Below are positions 38,246 to 51,000 of a DNA stretch of 64,000 nt, piece after piece. Made by a program: the position numbers and the translations under genes. The DNA is from Lingula anatina. Lineage: Eukaryota > Brachiopoda > Lingulata > Lingulida > Lingulidae. The stretch's first letter is position 1. Every line of letters starts with the position of its first letter. The stretch covers positions 252,995 to 316,994 of the forward strand of contig NW_019775506.1 of assembly GCF_001039355.2 (NCBI RefSeq), in the 5' to 3' direction. Below the pieces are notes generated by a model that was not told where the DNA came from, did no database searches, and saw only the letters and a program-made list of their open reading frames with translations.

Positions 38246-38251
38246 TTTATT
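38246..38251 (-). terminator. Candidate polyadenylation signal of the subtilase gene
   Basis: AATAAA on the minus strand, about 330 bases past the stop codon of the protease; no other good signal was noticed in between. Confidence 0.4.
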
Positions 38252-38578
38252 TAATAAAATATTTTCCCAGTTACAGCACTGTCAACACTTCTCTTTTTTT
38301 GCATAACTTATACCTTTCTGGCACATGATAGCGGATTCTCATCGTTTTTCATAAACCATAGTTCTAAGTTTAACTGTGTTGATACGAAGTGTAGAATTCA
38401 GAATAAACTTTAAAATAAGAAAAATAATGTTGGATACCGATGAGTTAGATAAATCCAAATGAATGTCATTTATCCAACACATTTGACAAAAGTGAAGATG
38501 TATAGCACTTTACACGAAGAAAAGCTTCAGTCAGCGATAAGACACTTGCTTGGGGCACAGCGACCACACGTCAGTAGT

Positions 38579-41500
38579 CTAACAAGAAGGATGATACAAC
38601 AAGCGGTTGGGCGTGTCTGAGGCCCATGGACTAGCCTGAAAGCTAATCTGGTTCTTGGTGGACCTGAAAATAATTAACTAGAATAAATTTTGATACATAA
38701 ACATTCAAGATGAAAGATATACGTTCATTTCCATTTAAGATGAAAGATTTACTTTAAACGAGTTAGCGCAGTATACGGGCGCATGTTCGTGAGCGCGCGT
38801 TAGTGTCATTTAGCGCTTTCACGCCCTTTTACCCATTCAAATACAAATGTACGTTTCCTCATTTTACCACAATGTGTTTGATTTGCTTCAGTTAATCCAA
38901 AATGTGTCATAAAACGCCATACTTACATGTCAATGAGCCATTGTCTTACATCTTCAAAGCCTGGCAGGTCAACCTGCTTACTCAGGTACTCCGCTATAAC
39001 CCCCGACTAGAACAGTATATATATATATATATATATTAATGAACAATGCACATCTTCTGGAAATCAATCTTATTTTCTATATAAATGTGTCGTGGAGGAG
39101 TTAACAAAACAATTCAATTATTTCAAGGTCAGCTTTAGAAATCAGATGTTTAACAGGTGTATTTCTGTAAATTACCAAAATGCTCTTTTAACTTACCGTG
39201 AGAGCGGTGGAGAACGACGTTCCTAAAAACAAGAATCACATTTCAGTCTTAAGGGAATGCATTCAATATGTACACGTTTCATGAATACTAATAATTTATA
39301 ACGTGTTTTCCCATTGTAAAAGTGGACCAAAGGGTGATCTTGACTTCTCTTTTTCTAAAAGATCCGTTTGAAAAAAAAAAAAAAGTTGCCTCTGCAGTTA
39401 TTATAAACCAAAGACTCATGGTGAAAAAAAAAAAACAGAATCTGTTCTGTGATCAAGGCATAGAAATGTGTTATCCAATGTGCACTACCTACCAGTATAA
39501 CCGCTGTAATATCCACTGTTTTGCGTTGACTTAAAACCACGTATACTGGAGCCCTGGAACGGAATGAAAACGCCATTATTCTGATCCTGTGTAATTATTT
39601 CATTTCCAAAATCTCCAACCAGTGTACCAAGTTTTACTTTAAGTGCATGTAGTAAAAAGGCATTCACAGGCTTCAAGTTTCTTTTATACCATCTTTTATA
39701 CCAGATCAGACAAAAATGTTCTTTTCTATATCATTTGTTGATCAGCAACAATTGTCACAATTTTTTTCTTTTTTTAATCATTTAAACATATTTGGCGTAT
39801 TATTTACAGTGTAACTCACCGGTGCCAAGATGTCAACACAAGGACCATAATTCGTATTTTCACAAAAGTCATCATTACGCCCAGAGCAACCGACAGATAT
39901 TCTAAAAAGAAAAGCTGATAAAAGTTCACACTAGCTCACTGTCTAATATTCAGAATCATTGAGCAACAAAGAAATCGTTACATCGATAAACATGCCGTGT
40001 AACCTACATTACAATTTACTCCCGGGCTTTATGGATTTGTTTGATTCTGAATCGTTCTTACTTCCCAAGAGAGCAAACAGACTGCCTACCTAACACAAAT
40101 ATCTCATCTTCTTCCTTTATACATACCTGTCAAAGATCTATGCAAAGAAAGCACCGGTGTAACGAAACTGAGGGTCAGTGTATCAGAAAGTCCGCCTTCC
40201 ATTTAGTTATAATGGTTAGGGTTAGCCTGACCTCAGTGGGTCAAAATCGAAGGCGAGGCTTACCTGTACAAATGAATGGGAAGCGGACTCTCTATCATGG
40301 AGGACTCTGTGTCAAGTGCCATCGGCCAAATAAAGACTTAAGTTAAGATATTGATAAAGCAGCGACTGCAATTCATTAAAAAGATTTACTCACGAATAGT
40401 TGGAGCCTGCAGGATAAATGTCGCAAGCAGAGACGTTGTTGTTCCCGGCGGCTGCCACTGGGATAGCTTTCTGTGTATACAGATAATGATTGAATTAACC
40501 CTTTTTTGGGAAATAAATCAGTACGTTTGGCTAAAAATGCATAAAAGTAACTGTAAAAATAACATAGCGCGCAACCAGAGTAAAAGAATAATCAATGACA
40601 GTTTATTCCTAAAATGTCAAATTATTTTTCTTTTTTGCATAATTAATTCCAAATCAATTTTAAAATGCATGATGTTGTTTTGAAGTAAGCTTAAGAAGTG
40701 AGTTCTGTACTTACGAATTTCTCGACGAATTTCTGCATTTCGTCACTGATTGCAATCGAATACTCATTTGTTGTTACGGATAAGCTGAAAATTCATATAC
40801 ATGTAAGTATAAGTAAATGTAATACTGAAAATTCATAAAACAATTCTCATTTAAATAGGTCCTGTCAATAGTGAAAGGTAAAACTAGCAACATATTCTCA
40901 AAAACAAAAATAGATAAATAAAAATGAAAAAATATATATATAAAGAAAGAAAAGAAAAATAAGAAACTAACTCTTACTTGATTACTGATTTAGATCCGTG
41001 GGTGGAATCTGCACCTTCGCCCGTCAGTCTACTAGCTATGTAATCTAGCCCACAGAGTAGAGTGCTGAAATACCAAATAAACAAAACACGGCACAGTTGA
41101 GCTAATTGATAGAGGTGGACCTCAATACACGAACTTTTTTCTTTTTTCTTTTCACATAGAAAGAAAATTAATATATGCTCGTCGATATTTAGTTTCTTAC
41201 TTAATTATAAATTATCAGAGAACTAAAACTGTAGGGGTGATAGGGGTGATTTAATGGTGATATTACTAGATGTCTCCGGATCCATTTTCGTCTAGAATCT
41301 TCACTGCATTCAAAATGCTGCCCTTGCTAACAGAAGCTATCAGTCCTGAATCACAAAAAAGAACCACTTAGAAAATCAATCTTAGTTCATATGCAACAGT
41401 TGGACTTATATAAATATTGTTTGTATGCTATTTTTTAATCTGTCTCTGTCTCTCTCTCTCTTTCTCTCTCTGTGTGTGTGTGTGTGTGTGTGTGCTACTG

Positions 41501-44500
41501 TGTGCCGTGTGTTATGAGCAGAGTCTTACCTGCTACTATAGAACCGTGTCCATGAGTATCAGGAACGTGCCACGTGTTCACATTGCCATCCACGCAGTTG
41601 TGCGCCTAAAATAATCCAAATCAATTCTATGTTACTCTTTTTCAATCAATAAATAGAAAAAAAAATGAATACATGAATGGTTCAAGGAAGAAATATGGAA
41701 GTAAAGACATATTTTGCCTGACTACTACGGCAAAACTTAACAAATTTTTATCATAAAGGGCCCTTCGTGTTTTATACTGAAGAATATCCCGTGACACAGG
41801 GTCCACTTCTCAAAGCTACTTGGTCCTGTCCTTGCACAGCTACTTGGTCCTGTCCTAAATTTTGACCCTGTTTCGTTACACTAACACTAACACTTACCCT
41901 AACCAGTACGACTCTAATGGAGGGCAGGCTCTCTTTTACAAGGACCCTCAGTTTCTTTACACCGGTGTGACAGGAATGGCTGTCCACTAGGAACAGTAGT
42001 CCGTTCCCTGTTATTTTGTACAGGTGACATTCGTCCCATGAACGAACCCCAATACTCTAACTAACACTAATGTGTACTAGAGTGTATTCATATAGGACCC
42101 TGGACGTCCTTTACTGGGACTACCATTCCTAACGCCTGACTTCGATTCCTACATGTAGGACTTCTATGCTTTCTACACTTAAGGTCTTTTAGCTATTACA
42201 AAATTCCAGATAGCTACATGCAATTTCGTAACACGTAGAAAACCTCTGGTAGAGAATAGGTCTACCTTTTTCATTTCTATACTATACTTTCTATACTATA
42301 ACGTGACAAGACAATAGATTAAATCTGACACTAGAATGATCAATCCTTCACTCACCCATTTCACTCTGTTTTGAAAACCCCTGTGGTCTCGATTTATCCC
42401 ACTTTACAGTAAATTGGGAAAGAGAAAAAAGTTATATTATCAATCAGAAAACCACAAACATGTACTTAATCGCTTCATTGAATTTTCTACCGTTAATCCC
42501 TACTCATTTCATTTTAAAATCTAACACGTGTGGAAAAGTGGCATGTAATCCATCTAAAATTATTACTATATATATATATATATATAGAATGTATATCTTA
42601 ACATGTATATTTAAAAAAGACAACTTACGTATCCAGAACAAAAACGTCCACTGGTGACCTGAATTCTGTTGAAGATAACGAAAAAATTAAAGGCGACACT
42701 CAATCAGATCAAATCAATATATGTATTGTAGTATTTTAACATGTAATAAGCATATACAGTAGATACTTGACGGTTACATGTCAAACTAATCTCAACATCT
42801 CACGCACGCACGCACACACACTCAAAGAATTCCCAATAATTCTGACCCTGTTCAGTTCAGAAATGTCTTTTATCAATTCATAAACATGAACGGAATGATA
42901 CTTTTACAAAAATAAATAAATAAATAAAATAAATAAATAAATAAATAAAATAAGAATGAAGCTGGTTTTTAATTAACAAAGCATGATCGTGTTTTAAACA
43001 CTAACAATCCATTTGTTGCAAAGAAGAAATCACAGATCACGAGGGTTGCAATGATAGGTAGAGACAAACTCAGAGAATGAATTCCATTTGCAATAGACCA
43101 AAATTCGACAATCGATTTGTGGAATGCCTTTTGGTATACTGTAGTTGTGTAGGTGTGGTTGACCTCATGCATGTAAGGAAGAACATAAAAACGAAAATCT
43201 AAATGTTTTTTTCTGCTCCAAGAATTCATTCTCTTCTGTTTCTGATTAATTAAAATTATTTTGAGATGGCCCTCTGGATAGAATGGCGTTTACAAGTGGC
43301 CAAAATGATAAAATTATCAATTAATGAATAAGAAAAAAGCCATACCTTCTGTTCTAAACGTGCTATCTAATTTTCCATCCCTTTGATCAATGCGGTCTAA
43401 GAACTAGATTAAAATCGAATATAAATAACGTTGTAGAGTTTAGATAACGTTTTTAAAATATATTTAAATTATGTATCCTCGGTACATGATTTGATTCAGC
43501 GGAGGTTCAATATGTGACGATTGTCAGAAACGGATAAACGGATATCTCTTAGATATTGGAATATGCACTCTATAGCAAACAATTGGCATGCTTAATTTTG
43601 TTAGATTTATTAAATACATTGATGTCAATTTACATGAGCACAAGTTGTAAAAATTGAGGAAAATGTATTGCATGTCGTACTTACCCAGTCAAACTCATTA
43701 CGATTTATTTCAGTTCCAGCAGCTTGAACCTTTAAATTGGGCTCGATGTAGTCGATGTCGTCTCCATAATCTGCCAAACTCCTCAGGATGCTGGGAAATG
43801 ATATTTGTATAATAGTAATAACGATTTTCGATAAAATGTACTTCCAAGTATGTAAAACAAGCAAAATAAATAATTCAGAATTAACAGATCATAAAAAGTA
43901 AAAGCACACTTCATCGAAAAAGATATGATGTCCAATTTCGTCGAGTAAGGTCCTTTTCCAAGCCATTGTTTAATGTGACCACTGTTAGTTTGATTATCAC
44001 GTTTGTTTGATAGTCACGTTCTTGGCTGAACAACATATACCATAATAAATAATTTCATTCTTACATGACCAACGTGACATGTGTTTTATTTACCTTTTAA
44101 TTCTCCCTTTATTCAAAACTTTCAGTTTGTAGTAACTTCTTCCAGGGAGATTATACACGGGACTATCAACGTCAATATCGGAGACGCCAAGTGTATTCTT
44201 AACTACCTGCTTGTGGCTTTTAACTAAATTCAAGTGAGAACGGAAGAAAGATGATAATTGGTGTTTTATACCCATTTCAATTTAGAATCATTGTATTAAT
44301 TGTTGATATCAAATGCATGTTAAAATTGAAGTTCTCGAATTATGTAACATATTTATTCATTTTTTGTATGTTGTTACGTTTCTCTATTAGCTCATAAACA
44401 AAAAGTCAGAATCTTACTATGTAGACTACAGCCAATGATAAGACAGGGGAAGTAAAATGAATACCTTGGGCCTTATCCTTGCCTTTCTTCATGGCAACAA

Positions 44501-46157
44501 TGTATTCTCCTTCTATGGCATTCTTGGGGTTTTTGGCCTCTCTGATTTTTGCCTGTCCCGGCGGGGTTTTCTTTACAAACCCCATGTCAAGCTTCACAGC
44601 TACAATATTACAATTATTGCTTTGGTTAAAAAATAAATAAATAGATACATATGTGTGTAATAAAATATTCACTCATTTAAGACATTGAATCATTGATACA
44701 TACAAAAGGCATGAAAAGGCATGCAATGTTTACTTGGAAATTGATAATGCCAAATGTGAAATGCCAATTGTGCGGAAGTCGGTATATGGACATGTAGATG
44801 GATATTGGGTTATGTGGTTTGTATTTTAGGCGTTTATCCTACTGTTTTATTTGGTGTTCTTGTGGGTACGCGAAAAGTTCCTGTTAGAATTTAGTGTTCT
44901 GAAACACATTAGCTGATCACGACTTCACCATTCTTTTTATCTCGATTACTGGTACTTTCACAATGGCTCTAACCTTAATAGTGCGTGTGGTTTGATTGAT
45001 GGAATTAATGTCTATTTGTCAGTGAATTATCCTTAATGTGGAACTGGATACTTGTAATTCAATTAAAAGAAGTTGAATAACAATGTGGTTTCACACTTCG
45101 ACCAACTCGCTGCATTAACTTGTATTTTACTCATTTTTGTACCCATTACTATTGTTTTCAGAAGTTATTCTGTTGATGATAACAAATAAATAGATTTACA
45201 CATCTTACGGTCTCTCTAACTACTGACAGCTTTACCATTTTGACAGCACGATTTCATAATTTTTACGGCTGTTTCCCCACTTCTTGTTCCCACACTTTCC
45301 ATTTTCCACACAACGCAACCGATGTGTGTCTCCACACATGAAGTACTTTTAAGTACTTAAAAGAGTTTTAATTTTTTATCAGATAGAAAGCGTGACAATA
45401 TAAACAATAAAACCAAACACTATTGTATGGAATAATGTGCATGCGTTGGTTGTTAAATGCATATATATCGTAATACGAAATCTCTCTCCGAGAATATTTA
45501 AGTCAGAAATCGCAATAGGTCAACAGAAATTCAGAGGTTTATCTAGAGCGCGTGCTTCAGTTTAAGTGTTTTCAGAAGAGTGGAGAGTGATGTTTACGTT
45601 GGTATTTTATTTTTAAAATACACACTCAAAAAATGCGTCACAAAAGTGTATTTCTGGTCTTCAGTTTGCTTGCATTATCATTAACATATAATGTTGTACT
45701 TCAGAATTGCGCTAGGTGAAAGAAGTCGCCTGTAACCACTAAATGCATTCGGAACACATTTTGCATGTAATAAAATCCTGGCATAATTATCAGCAACACT
45801 TAAATAAACTGCCATAAAAACAACACGTTCACGTATCATCGAATCATCACGTACCTTCCGATAGTGCCAATGAGCAAATCAAGCCGATCACAGCTAACCT
45901 GCAAATAGATCAGTTTTATCCTACATTATTGTACAACACTGTTTGAGAGAGAGATGGGGGGAAGGAGAGAGAGAGAGAGAGAGAGAAAGGGGGAGGGGGG
46001 CGAAGATGGCCCCAGTATACAGAATTGGAAATATAATTCTTACAAATGTACGTACGTCCTATCAAAAATGGACCTTATTAATATGCTCTCCTAATGCAAT
46101 GCATCTGCACAACAAGGAGAAAGAGCTTCTTATATTTGGCGCCTCTTACCTCATCAT
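38579..46157 (-). CDS. Secreted subtilisin-like serine protease, proteinase K type (S8A), 18 exons, 421 aa
   Basis: Exons in reading order: 46150-46157, 45855-45898, 44465-44599, 44094-44223, 43685-43790, 43346-43403, 42629-42665, 42356-42380, 41530-41605, 41267-41345, 40978-41064, 40715-40784, 40394-40470, 39820-39901, 39493-39553, 39197-39222, 38927-39006, 38579-38663. All have GT-AG borders and matching phases; the sum is 1266 nt including stop. Signal peptide about 1-18 (MMRLAVIGLICSLALSEA). Propeptide inhibitor I9 about 46-128 (IEGEYIVAMKKGK to DYIEPN). The catalytic domain starts at WFLDRIDQRDGKLD; Asp172 in VFVLDTG, His201 in THGHGSIVAG, oxyanion Asn295 in AAAGNNN, Ser361 in GTSFSTALT. 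Spacing matches proteinase K. It ends in TPNRLLYHPSC, like other family members. Expected role: secreted endopeptidase, activated after propeptide removal. Odd: exons of 8, 25 and 26 nt, and loss of several usual residues around the active site. Substrate unknown. Confidence 0.92.
39015..39036. repeat. (TA)n microsatellite in a protease intron
   Basis: Alternating TA directly upstream (on the minus strand) of the exon at 38927-39006. Confidence 0.9.
40150..40330 (+). mobile_element. Intronic repeat element, orientation +
   Basis: Lies in the protease intron between exons 40394-40470 and 39820-39901. Begins CACCGGTGTAACGAAACTGA. An internal inverted pair, AGTCCGCCTTCC (40189-40200) with its near complement in 40270-40289, suggests a foldback structure. 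A related copy lies inverted at about 41785-41985. Non-coding. Confidence 0.6.
41441..41494. repeat. (TC)n(TG)n microsatellite in a protease intron
   Basis: TC-rich run followed by a pure TG run, just downstream (minus strand) of the His exon. Confidence 0.95.
41785..41985 (-). mobile_element. Intronic repeat element, inverted relative to the copy at 40150
   Basis: Read on the minus strand it starts CACACCGGTGTAAAGAAACT and continues with words shared with the 40150 copy (CTGAGGGTC, TGGTTAGGGT, AGGGTCAAAA, ACCCTGTGTCA). It also has a small tandem duplication of GCTACTTGGTCCTGTCC on the plus strand (about 41814-41855). The ORF on the minus strand here is produced by the repeat, not by a gene. 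Confidence 0.55.
42566..42586. repeat. (TA)n microsatellite in a protease intron
   Basis: Short TA run close to the exon carrying the catalytic Asp. Confidence 0.85.
42909..42953. repeat. (AAAT)n microsatellite in a protease intron
   Basis: Repeated AAAT with small interruptions. Confidence 0.9.
45946..45999. repeat. (GA)n tract in first protease intron
   Basis: GA run with G-rich ends between exons 1 and 2 of the protease; ORFs across it are repeat artefacts. Confidence 0.9.
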
Positions 46158-46269
46158 GTTGGTTTGTCGAAATCCTGCTGCCGTCTTTTTCTGGTGACTT
46201 GTTGTGGCTATTTCCTTCACCCGTGTGCCGCCAAAACGTAAAATGTGTACAAGTGCACGCTAGAGCGCC

Positions 46270-46277
46270 CTTTTATA
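46270..46277 (-). promoter_or_regulatory. TATA box of the subtilase gene
   Basis: TATAAAAG on the minus strand, 113 bases upstream of the start codon. A start of transcription about 30 bases on (near 46240) would give an 80-90 nt 5' UTR. Confidence 0.6.
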
Positions 46278-48022
46278 ACACTTCCTACTGCCAGCGTCAC
46301 GCGTGCTGCCATTAGCCGTGTTTTATTTCGAACGAAATTCAAGAACCGTGACGAACATTAAAAACGCGCTTCACGAAGATCTTGTGGTTTCAAATGAATT
46401 ATTTGCAAAGACATCAGTGGCCGTGGTTAACGTTTTATTTTAATTCAGAGCGAATTCGTTAAAATATTTACATCGATTTTAAACAACTTTGAGGAAAATG
46501 CTCCTCGATGAATTCACAATTTCGTGTTTGAGACTGGCATTCATTAAAGTTTTTGTACTAAATGGGTAGTGAGAAAACGAGTTTAATAAATGCAGAGCTA
46601 TGTGTTTCTAAATCGAAAATGAGAAGAAAAAATTGTGTTTAGCGTTTTTATGTATGGTGATGGTAAAGCTGCCATAAGACTAACCCAGTAATTGAGGAAT
46701 TACACGTTATCATTTCAACGTAAACAGCAATTATTTCTTAAGTAGATTAAACATTGCATTAAAGGGTTGTGGCATCATTTAATCTTTAAAATCGTGTCTA
46801 CTTTTACACTAAAGAGGAAACAAAAATAAGACAGATCCCAGGTAATTAAAAATGTGGTTCCATAAGAATGCTACGCCTTTCACTTAAACATACATTTCCT
46901 AGTTTGCCATTTGCCTTTAGTTTGTGTTGATCTCTGTGACAAACAATGTGCTTTATTTTGCCATAAGTCCATATTTGTCAAGCCATGCACTGGGCAAAAC
47001 AGTGGTCAGTATTCACTTAACTTTTGATGTTTTTAACTCGATTTTATTCAAACGAGGTTTGAACAATCTGGATTTGTTAAGTCGGTGATTTTAAAAATAG
47101 CTTATTAATGCATATTTGAACAGCTACTGAAGTTTATAATCATCTAATTTTCTCATAGTTCCTTCGATGATATTGATGTTTCAGTTAAGTTTGTTAGTAT
47201 TAGAGAAAATGTTATCGATAGCATTTTGATCAACTCAGAAAGTCCGTTGACCCGCATTCAGAGTATCTGTACCAATACATACTAATTTCACTAAACAATG
47301 AAGTCCATACGTGTTTTTCCGATTTTGGTCTTTAATATAATCGTCTTAATTACAAATCATTTGATTGAACGGACAGATGAAACGCTTAAGCTACATTTGA
47401 GGCATTTGAGGTTCTATTTGCAAGGTTTTATCGGAAGACACTTTAAACTTCAACTTAATACGTGACAGGGACTCTCCTTAATCACTTCCTCATTGGGGTT
47501 AACGCGTGAAAATGGACATTTAATGTTGTCTGCAGTGCATAGAATCTTAAATATATGTTTATCATTTTGAATTTTTCTCTCGTTTGAGGACTACCTAAAA
47601 TCCATTAAAAGAAATTGTCCAAAATTAGTCATTCTTATGGTCATATTGAGATACCTTGTCATACCGCACATATCCTAAATAGTGAGATGAAAGACAACGT
47701 GAGTTTTCTTTATTCGCATTATTCTAAAACAAACGGTAATACACCTCTTAAAGTAGGAGTAAAACTAAAGACAGCGTTGAATCTCGAGGGAGCAAAAAAA
47801 AAAAAAGAGTCGTTATATTTCGTTCATGCTCTGCATTTTCCTTTTATTTGCCAGTTATGTATTAATTATTTTATATAAGTTGGTCCATCATTTGACACTA
47901 TATGATTTCCAGAATTAGAGAAATCCGCTTTCTTAACCTTTTTCCCTCACAGGCCCCAGATCTATTAAAAGTCACTAATTATGGTTTCGCTATTGGCTTC
48001 CTCCCAGGCTGAGGAAAAGCGC

Positions 48023-48071
<49 letters not shown>

Positions 48072-51000
48072 CTACAAAGTCACTATCAGGGCTTGAGTCT
48101 ATTATATATATATTCAGTAGTACGATTAGTTGAAAGTAATATCTTAAAAGTGAGCATTTGAAAATATTGACTTCTTTGATAAAAATGAGCCCCAAACAGC
48201 AAGGCAGCTCTTACTGTACATGTAGCACATGTATGGCGCTCCCCTCTTTGCCGTTTTACATTTCATTGTAGACAAAAGCATCAATGATTGCTCTCAGACA
48301 GTAAATATGAATAAGAATTTCGCTTTTATGCCCCATTATTGAATATCATGGCATTTATTTTCAGTTACTGCAAATTTTATCATGGGCGTAATGTTCGCCA
48401 TGGCATCTAGGTTTTTTAGCTATTCCTTATGAATAATTTGGTAATTTTGTTTCTTTTTATGACATTCACATGGCCCAACGGACCAATATTAGTGCACACA
48501 TTAACTTTGAAGTGAAAAACTCCGTTTATGATATTTTACTTTTTAAATTTCTTTGTCATTTTTACAAGTTGCAAAAAATCAGCAGTTCATGTATTTAAAT
48601 CAGATGTTGAATTTTGATAACAAAGCATTTATCTATTTTCTTTTTTTTTCTAAACCTTTAAGCCTTTTGTCTTCTTTATCAAATCTCTCACATATTCTTA
48701 GTATAGAAATACCTTACTTTGTAAGTAAAGAGGGCGCTCTTGTCCTTCTTTAACCAAATGAAGATATCACTACGCTGAACGAACGAATGAACCACGTCAA
48801 AATCCCACGCTGGCATTTGTCAAAGCAAGTTCACTATTCATGTGAAACATTCAGATCGGAGAGAGAAAAAATCTGGTTTTGATTCAAACAATCCTCAATC
48901 TAAAGATCGTCAAATTTGTTTGTGTACTGGTATTGGTGTCGCAGCTATAGGTCTGTAATCTACGGATGTGAGTTCTCGTCTGCCAGAGACCGAAGGGACA
49001 TTCGGAACCGGCTTTACTTTCGTGTCACTGAGCTCTTATTCAGTACATGCAGGGCATACATTGGAAATGTTGGCTCGATTGTAAGGCTCTGGTTATTCCA
49101 AGCCAAAACCTCTTGCAGGAAAACGTCATTTTTAGTACGTTGGACCAACAGGTCAACTCAACACCGTGTATTTTGTATGTTCAGCATCAATTTATTGGCC
49201 TTCTCTATAACATGAAAATACTTTTTAGTATAGTTTTTTTATAGAAATCTTTTCAAATCAATTTCATACGTAAACCAGAATGACAAGACATTTTAAGGTG
49301 ACGTAATAAATGAACATATGAAACATTTTCGCCTCTCTTCAACAGAGGAAAACTTATCAGAAAAAGGAGCATTTGGATATAACAAGCATTTTATGTATAC
49401 AAGCAATTTCATAGAGGTCATTTAGATAAGGTTTACATAAAAGATCTTTCCATCATTTCTTTAAAAAACGAGTAGGGGTCAGAAAATCGGAACCCATGTA
49501 ATAAAGGAGAACTTGAGAACTAACATCCTGGTAAGACCAGACAAATATAAGTAGCTATATACAAAAGAATCTTCACAAATCTATAACATCCTCAACTACT
49601 GATGTCGCCAGTCTATGAACTCAATAAACACGGCTACGTTCAACCACCCAGCACTCTATTTTTTCTATTGTGTAAGCCTTTGTATCAGGTTTACTGCTTG
49701 AAGTATCGCTAAATGAAGCAATTAATTAATTAAAGGAAATGTTTAAGTGTATGACATTGAGTGAGCAATGAGTGTAATGGTGAAATTATGCAGTTCGCAG
49801 ATTGTGATTAATATTACTATGAATCATACCCATAACGGTCGTTTTATCGCCTACGAATATATGAACAAGGGGATAAAATTGTTCTTTTTCTCGTGGTAAT
49901 ATATTTGATTGAGGCTGCCTGCGAGAACTAAATAGTTGAAACACTGATGCATACTTAAAAACGGAGACACTAAGAAGCAGTCTGAAAACATCATAAACAT
50001 ATGTCAACCACGTTGTAACTTTTGAAACATAACTCCAAAGCATGGAAGTAATGTTCACAAAATCATAAAAAAACTCCAAAGCATGGAAATAATGTTCATG
50101 AAAACAAATTATAAAATTAAATTTTACAGTATATAAATAACCCTAACATTTTTTCGTCAAGTACATTGCTTTATATATTCAGATTTAACCAAAAATATAC
50201 AACATAATTTTAAAAGTCAAATATTATTATTTTGCATTGGAAACTCTTCCATGGCTGCAGCGTTTTTTATTAATGAAATGGTGTTGTGCAATACTGCTAA
50301 CAAACAATATGTATAACTTTAAGGTAAACAATGAAAGCAAATGAATTTTTAAAAAAGAGTTTGATAAGATTTTAAAAACAACATTTACTCTTAATTAATA
50401 AAGATGAGGCAGATGAAAATTCAATTTCGTGATCAGAGTCGTTTTCTCCCATCTCCGATGTATCCCTGGACAAAAAATACGATGAAAAACACCGTAGATT
50501 CTCCCCAAGGGATTGAAGAAAACGATACTGTTTAGTAATCAACACTAGTAGAGTTCGGTTTCAGGGTCGCTTTGTAAAGAACATCTGGACTAAAGAGAAA
50601 ACACGCGGTGCCCCATAAATCTTACTTTGACTTAACTCAATTGTTGGGCCCTATTACACACGGGTTCGCACCTTTTTTATTTGAAAAGTAACAAGCTTTT
50701 GCCCAGTAGTTACCTTCCCGATTCAATTTTAAATCAAAATACGTATTTAACTCCAAGACGTGCGACCTACCGATCTGTTGAGTTTGGTTAAGTGACGTGT
50801 TAACGACTTGAAAAGCTTTATCTGTTTCCTCAATCTAGTTAGCGTGATTGGAATTTTATTGCTGTCACATATCATAGACTGACGTTTTTCTTGTACTTTA
50901 TCCTATTCTAGTACAAATTTAATTTGTGAATTAATTTTTGGTAGAGAACATTAAAAGGTTGTTTGAGGAGATACATTTATGGAGACAATCATTTATTCAA

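Noticed and set aside
41772-41987. 71-codon ORF on the minus strand as a missing protease exon
   Set aside because: It lacks the needed Gly after the Asp-Thr and lies in a repeat element; the 25-nt exon 42356-42380 fits both phase and homology.
42629-42659. Alternative acceptor (ATTCAG|GTCACC) for the Asp exon of the protease
   Set aside because: It breaks the reading frame with the upstream exon; the acceptor six bases earlier (CTTCAACAG) keeps the phase and yields VFVLDTG.
48916-49215. 99-codon ORF on the plus strand
   Set aside because: No recognisable motif, no flanking splice signals and no relation to the neighbours.
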